Assembly: GCA_035574315.1 (NCBI GenBank) | Contig: DATLYW010000040.1 | Coordinates: forward strand, 1-64,000 | DNA: 64,000 bases | Direction of reading: 5' to 3' | DNA from: Candidatus Zixiibacteriota bacterium | Lineage (GTDB): Bacteria > Desulfobacterota > Binatia > UBA9968 | In this document: piece after piece, positions 61,217 through 64,000 of the stretch | Position numbering within the stretch: the stretch's first letter is position 1 | How the letters are laid out: the number at the start of each line of letters is the position of its first letter | The notes under the pieces: generated by a model | Told to the model about the DNA's origin: nothing | Seen by the model: the letters and a program-made list of their open reading frames with translations, nothing else | The model's database searches: none | Translations under genes and position numbers: made by a program

Positions 61217-62425
61217 ATGAGGCGGTCTCTCTGGATCGCGGCGCTGCTTCTCGTGGTCGGCGGCTTTGCCGGGTTCCAGCAGTTTTCGGGCTGGTCGCTG
61301 ACCAAATCCCAGCCCAGGAGCGGAAACCAGGACGGGGCCCCCGGAAGGCGGGGTTCCGGGGCGCGCTCGCGGGAAGCGATCCCGGTTCTGGCCGCCATCG
61401 CGGTCCGCAAGCCGGTGCCGGTTCAGATCCGGGCCGTCGGCAACGTCGAAGCGTACGCCACCGTCGCCGTCAAGAGCCAGGTGACCGGCGTCCTCACCAA
61501 GGCGCATTTCACGGAGGGGCAAAGCGTCCGGAAAGGACAGTTGCTGTTCGTGATCGATCCCCGCCCCTTCGAGGCCGCCCTCAAGCAGGCGGAAGCGGCG
61601 CTGGCGCGCGATATGGCCCAGCTGCACAACGCCCGCGAGCAGGCGCGGCGATATGCCGAGCTGGTAAAAAAGCAGTACGTCTCCCAGGAACAATACGATC
61701 AGATCCGCGCCAACGCGGACGCCGCGGAGGCGGTCGTGCAGGCGGACCAGGCCGCGGTCGAGAACGCCAAAGTCCAGCTCAGCTACTGCTACATCTACGC
61801 GCCGATCGACGGGCAGCTCGGCAGTCTCCTGGTCCACGAGGGCAATCTGGTCCGCGTCAACGACGGGACCCCGCTGGTCATCATCAATCAGGTGGCGCCG
61901 GTGAACGTGACGTTTTCCGTTCCCGAGCAGCACCTGATCCCGATCCGCCGCGGCATGGCGGCGGGGAAACTCGCGGTGGAGGCCCGGTTTCCGGCGGACG
62001 GCGGGAGGCCGGAACGGGGAGTGCTGGTGTTCGTGGACAACGCGGTCGACCGCACGACCGGCACGGTCAAGCTCAAGGCCGAGTTCAAGAACGCCGAGCG
62101 GCGGCTCTGGCCCGGCCAGTTCGTCGACGTCGCGCTCATCCTCGGTATCGAGAGTGACGCGATCGTGCTGCCGTCCGAAGCGATTCAGGCGGGGCCGGAA
62201 GGGCAGCACGTCTTCGTCATCAAGCCGGACAAGACCGTCGAGGTCCGGCGCGTGACCGTCGAGCGTACTCAGGAGGGCGAGTCGGTGATCGGGGAGGGGG
62301 TGCGGGCCGGAGAGACGGTGGTCCGCGAAGGACAATTTCTCCTCGGTCCCGGATCGCGGGTGGAGATCAAGACGCTGACGGGCGGGCGGGGCGGCGCCAG
62401 GGGGGAGCAGGGCAACCCATCGTGA
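61217..62425 (+). CDS. RND efflux periplasmic adaptor (HlyD/AcrA family, MdtA-like)
   Basis: The 402-residue protein has one N-terminal membrane anchor (RRSLWIAALLLVVGGFAGFQ) and the adaptor pattern: VPVQIRAVGNVEAYATVAVKSQVTGVLTKAHFTEGQSVRKGQLLFVIDPRPFEAALKQAEA-type lipoyl and hairpin regions, then YAPIDGQLGSLLVHEGNLV and IVLPSEAIQAGPEGQHVFVI. It bridges pump and TolC-type channel. Its stop overlaps the pump start (GTGA). Confidence 0.9.
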   Translation: MRRSLWIAALLLVVGGFAGFQQFSGWSLTKSQPRSGNQDGAPGRRGSGARSREAIPVLAAIAVRKPVPVQIRAVGNVEAYATVAVKSQVTGVLTKAHFTEGQSVRKGQLLFVIDPRPFEAALKQAEAALARDMAQLHNAREQARRYAELVKKQYVSQEQYDQIRANADAAEAVVQADQAAVENAKVQLSYCYIYAPIDGQLGSLLVHEGNLVRVNDGTPLVIINQVAPVNVTFSVPEQHLIPIRRGMAAGKLAVEARFPADGGRPERGVLVFVDNAVDRTTGTVKLKAEFKNAERRLWPGQFVDVALILGIESDAIVLPSEAIQAGPEGQHVFVIKPDKTVEVRRVTVERTQEGESVIGEGVRAGETVVREGQFLLGPGSRVEIKTLTGGRGGARGEQGNPS

Positions 62426-64000
62426 ACATGTCGGGGCTTTTCATCCGCCGGCCGGTCACCACCACGCTGGTGATGCTCGGCATCCTCATTTTCGGGGCGA
62501 TGGGCTACCGGTCGCTGCCGGTGAGCGATCTCCCGACCGTGGATTTTCCGACGATCACGGTGACCGCGAACCTGCCCGGCGCCAGCCCGGAGACGATGGC
62601 GTCGGCGGTGGCGACGCCGCTCGAAAAGAACTTCTCGACGATCGCCGGGCTCGATTCCATGAGCTCGACGAGCACTCTGGGGCGCACCCAGATCACGCTT
62701 CAGTTCAACTTGAGCCGCAACATCGACGCGGCCGCGCAGGACGTCCAGTCGATGATCGCGCGATCGGCGCGCGATCTGCCGCAGAACATGCCCAACCCCC
62801 CCTCGTATCGAAAGGTCAACCCGGCCAATCTCTCCATTCTGCTCTTGGCCCTCACGTCGGAAACGCTGCCGCTCTGGCAGGTCAACGAATTCGCGGAAAC
62901 CATCCTCGCTCAGCGCATCTCGATGGTGAGCGGCGTGGCGCAGGTCGACGTCTTCGGCTCGCAGAAATACGCCGTCCGCATCCAGCTGGATCCCGCCCGG
63001 CTCGCCGCCCGCCAGATCGGCATCGACGACGTCGTGAGCGCGGTGCAGCGCGGCAACGTCGACCTGCCGGTGGGAACGCTCGATGCTCCCACCCGGGCGT
63101 ATACCCTGGTGTCGGACGCGCAGCTCACCAACGCGGAGGCGTACGGCCCGATGGTCGTCACCTACCGCAACGGCGCGCCGGTCCGCATTCGCGACCTGGG
63201 CCGGGCCGTCGACAGCGTCGAAAACACCAGGGTCGCCAGCTGGTTCAACAACAGGCGCGCGGTTATTCTGGGCGTGCAGCGTCAACCGGGCGCCAACGTC
63301 GTCGAGGTCGTGGATGCCATCAAGGCGATTCTTCCGGGCCTGCGCGCGCAAATCCCGGAATCGGTGAGTCTCGAAGTCTTTTTCGACCGGACGCAGTCGA
63401 TCCGCGAATCGGTGCACGACGTCCAGCTGACGCTGGCGGGAACCATCGTGCTCGTCGTCCTGGTGATTTTCCTGTTTCTCCGCAACGCCTCGGCCACGAT
63501 CATCCCGAGCCTCGCCCTGCCGATGTCGATCGTGGGAACCTTCGCGGTCATGTACCTGCTCGGCTACAGCCTCAACAACCTCTCGCTGATGGCGCTCACC
63601 CTGGCGGTCGGCTTCGTCGTCGACGACGCGATCGTGGTCCTGGAGAACATCGTGCGCCACGTGGAGGAGGGAGAGCCCCCCTACGAGGCGGCGGTCAACG
63701 GCGCGAAGGAGATCGGCTTTACCATCGTTTCGATGACCCTCTCGCTGGTGGCGGCCTTCATCCCGGTGCTGTTCATGACCGGGATGCTCGGAAGGCTGCT
63801 GCGGGAGTTCGCGGTGACGATCTGCGTGGCCATCCTCGTCTCGGGGTTCATCTCGCTGAGCCTGACGCCGATGCTCTGCAGCCGCTACCTCAAGCCGGAG
63901 AAGGGACGCGGCCACGGGCGGCTCTACGCGTTCCTGGGCCGCTGCCTGGAGGGCATGAATCGCGGCTACGAGGCGAGCCTGCGCTGGGTGATGCGGCACC
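62422..64000 (+). CDS. RND multidrug efflux pump, MdtB/MdtC-like (partial, runs off the right edge)
   Basis: The gene begins at GTG 62422, four bases inside the adaptor stop, and is still open at the window end after 526 codons; about half the usual length is present. Visible motifs are FIRRPVTTTLVMLGILIFGAMGYR, LPVSDLPTVDFPTITVTA, DIDRN-like porter-domain segments, and the proton-relay Asp pair in GFVVDDAIVVLENI. SLTPMLCSRYL follows. It matches the HAE1-type pumps of the MdtABC branch. It would export drugs or metabolites with the adaptor and TolC-like protein. Confidence 0.9.
   Translation, partial: MNMSGLFIRRPVTTTLVMLGILIFGAMGYRSLPVSDLPTVDFPTITVTANLPGASPETMASAVATPLEKNFSTIAGLDSMSSTSTLGRTQITLQFNLSRNIDAAAQDVQSMIARSARDLPQNMPNPPSYRKVNPANLSILLLALTSETLPLWQVNEFAETILAQRISMVSGVAQVDVFGSQKYAVRIQLDPARLAARQIGIDDVVSAVQRGNVDLPVGTLDAPTRAYTLVSDAQLTNAEAYGPMVVTYRNGAPVRIRDLGRAVDSVENTRVASWFNNRRAVILGVQRQPGANVVEVVDAIKAILPGLRAQIPESVSLEVFFDRTQSIRESVHDVQLTLAGTIVLVVLVIFLFLRNASATIIPSLALPMSIVGTFAVMYLLGYSLNNLSLMALTLAVGFVVDDAIVVLENIVRHVEEGEPPYEAAVNGAKEIGFTIVSMTLSLVAAFIPVLFMTGMLGRLLREFAVTICVAILVSGFISLSLTPMLCSRYLKPEKGRGHGRLYAFLGRCLEGMNRGYEASLRWVMRH

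Noticed and set aside
59807..62335. Leftward open frame of 842 codons
   Set aside because: Antisense shadow of the TolC-like and adaptor genes, produced by high GC codon bias.
62269..63999. Long leftward open frame (576 codons)
   Set aside because: It is antisense to the RND pump. The opposite strand shows clear pump motifs, and this frame is His/Arg/Asp-rich with no domain.
1..64000. tRNA, rRNA, CRISPR arrays or prophage genes
   Set aside because: I looked through intergenic stretches for cloverleaf ends, spaced direct repeats and phage structural genes and saw none.

Overview
This 64 kb window is a chromosomal segment of a GC-rich, Gram-negative-type bacterium. It carries apolipoprotein N-acyltransferase, an outer-membrane DUF1302 protein, a TolC/HlyD/RND efflux set, lipoproteins, a sigma-70 factor and a FabI enoyl reductase. 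No rRNA, tRNA or other direct phylogenetic marker is visible. The gene mix (many orphan or operonic NMT1/THI5-type binding proteins, UbiD-family decarboxylases, LLM flavin enzymes, MmgE/PrpD, LigAB, and a DUF1302-DUF1329-YCF48-MMPL cluster) resembles uncultured soil or sediment lineages such as Binatota, Rokubacteria or deltaproteobacterial relatives. That placement is an inference from gene content.

Layout. 0-1.7 kb is visibly AT-richer and damaged: a DoxX-like membrane gene with an in-frame TGA after its best ribosome site, then a frameshifted IS481-type element with recognisable terminal inverted repeats. 1.9-9 kb holds separate genes: a heme-oxygenase-fold iron enzyme, a secreted alpha/beta hydrolase, a DUF4410 lipoprotein, an SH3-MBL/YHYH pair and a CapA-like protein. 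9.1-16.9 kb is one leftward run: an Asp/Glu-racemase-fold protein, MmgE/PrpD and a complete dipeptide/oligopeptide-type ABC importer. 17.2-21.9 kb has an NtrC-like regulator with a ruined GAFTGA motif and no DNA-binding domain, a B12-binding radical SAM protein, an orphan binding protein and a J-domain membrane protein. 22-25 kb has a very small C2H2 zinc-finger protein, a 47-residue membrane protein, LigB/LigA-type extradiol dioxygenase subunits and an SDR without the usual Tyr/Lys. 25-28 kb is mostly housekeeping (endonuclease III, Nudix, cupin) plus an LVIVD propeller protein.

28.1-35.4 kb is a compact leftward operon: DUF1302 outer-membrane protein, DUF1329 protein, YCF48 propeller, MMPL/RND transporter and an NMT1-type binding protein. 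The last three are coupled by 4-base start/stop overlaps, which suggests one envelope-spanning transport machine. 35.5-43.2 kb carries lnt, an RpoD-type sigma factor with a near-consensus promoter, an amino-acid permease, PduO-type adenosyltransferase, fabI, a rhodanese and a GloB-like hydrolase.

43.2-59.5 kb looks like a catabolic island for an aromatic, heteroaromatic or N-containing organic compound. It has two NitT/TauT-type ABC importers, one of them with two paralogous permeases, and a DUF1989 protein. It also has two UbiD-family decarboxylases flanking an LLM flavin oxidoreductase, a three-subunit xanthine-dehydrogenase-family molybdenum hydroxylase, a TPR lipoprotein and a secreted cyclase-family hydrolase. 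The substrate cannot be named from sequence. 59.8-64 kb is a TolC-HlyD-RND (MdtB/C-like) efflux operon whose pump gene runs off the right edge.
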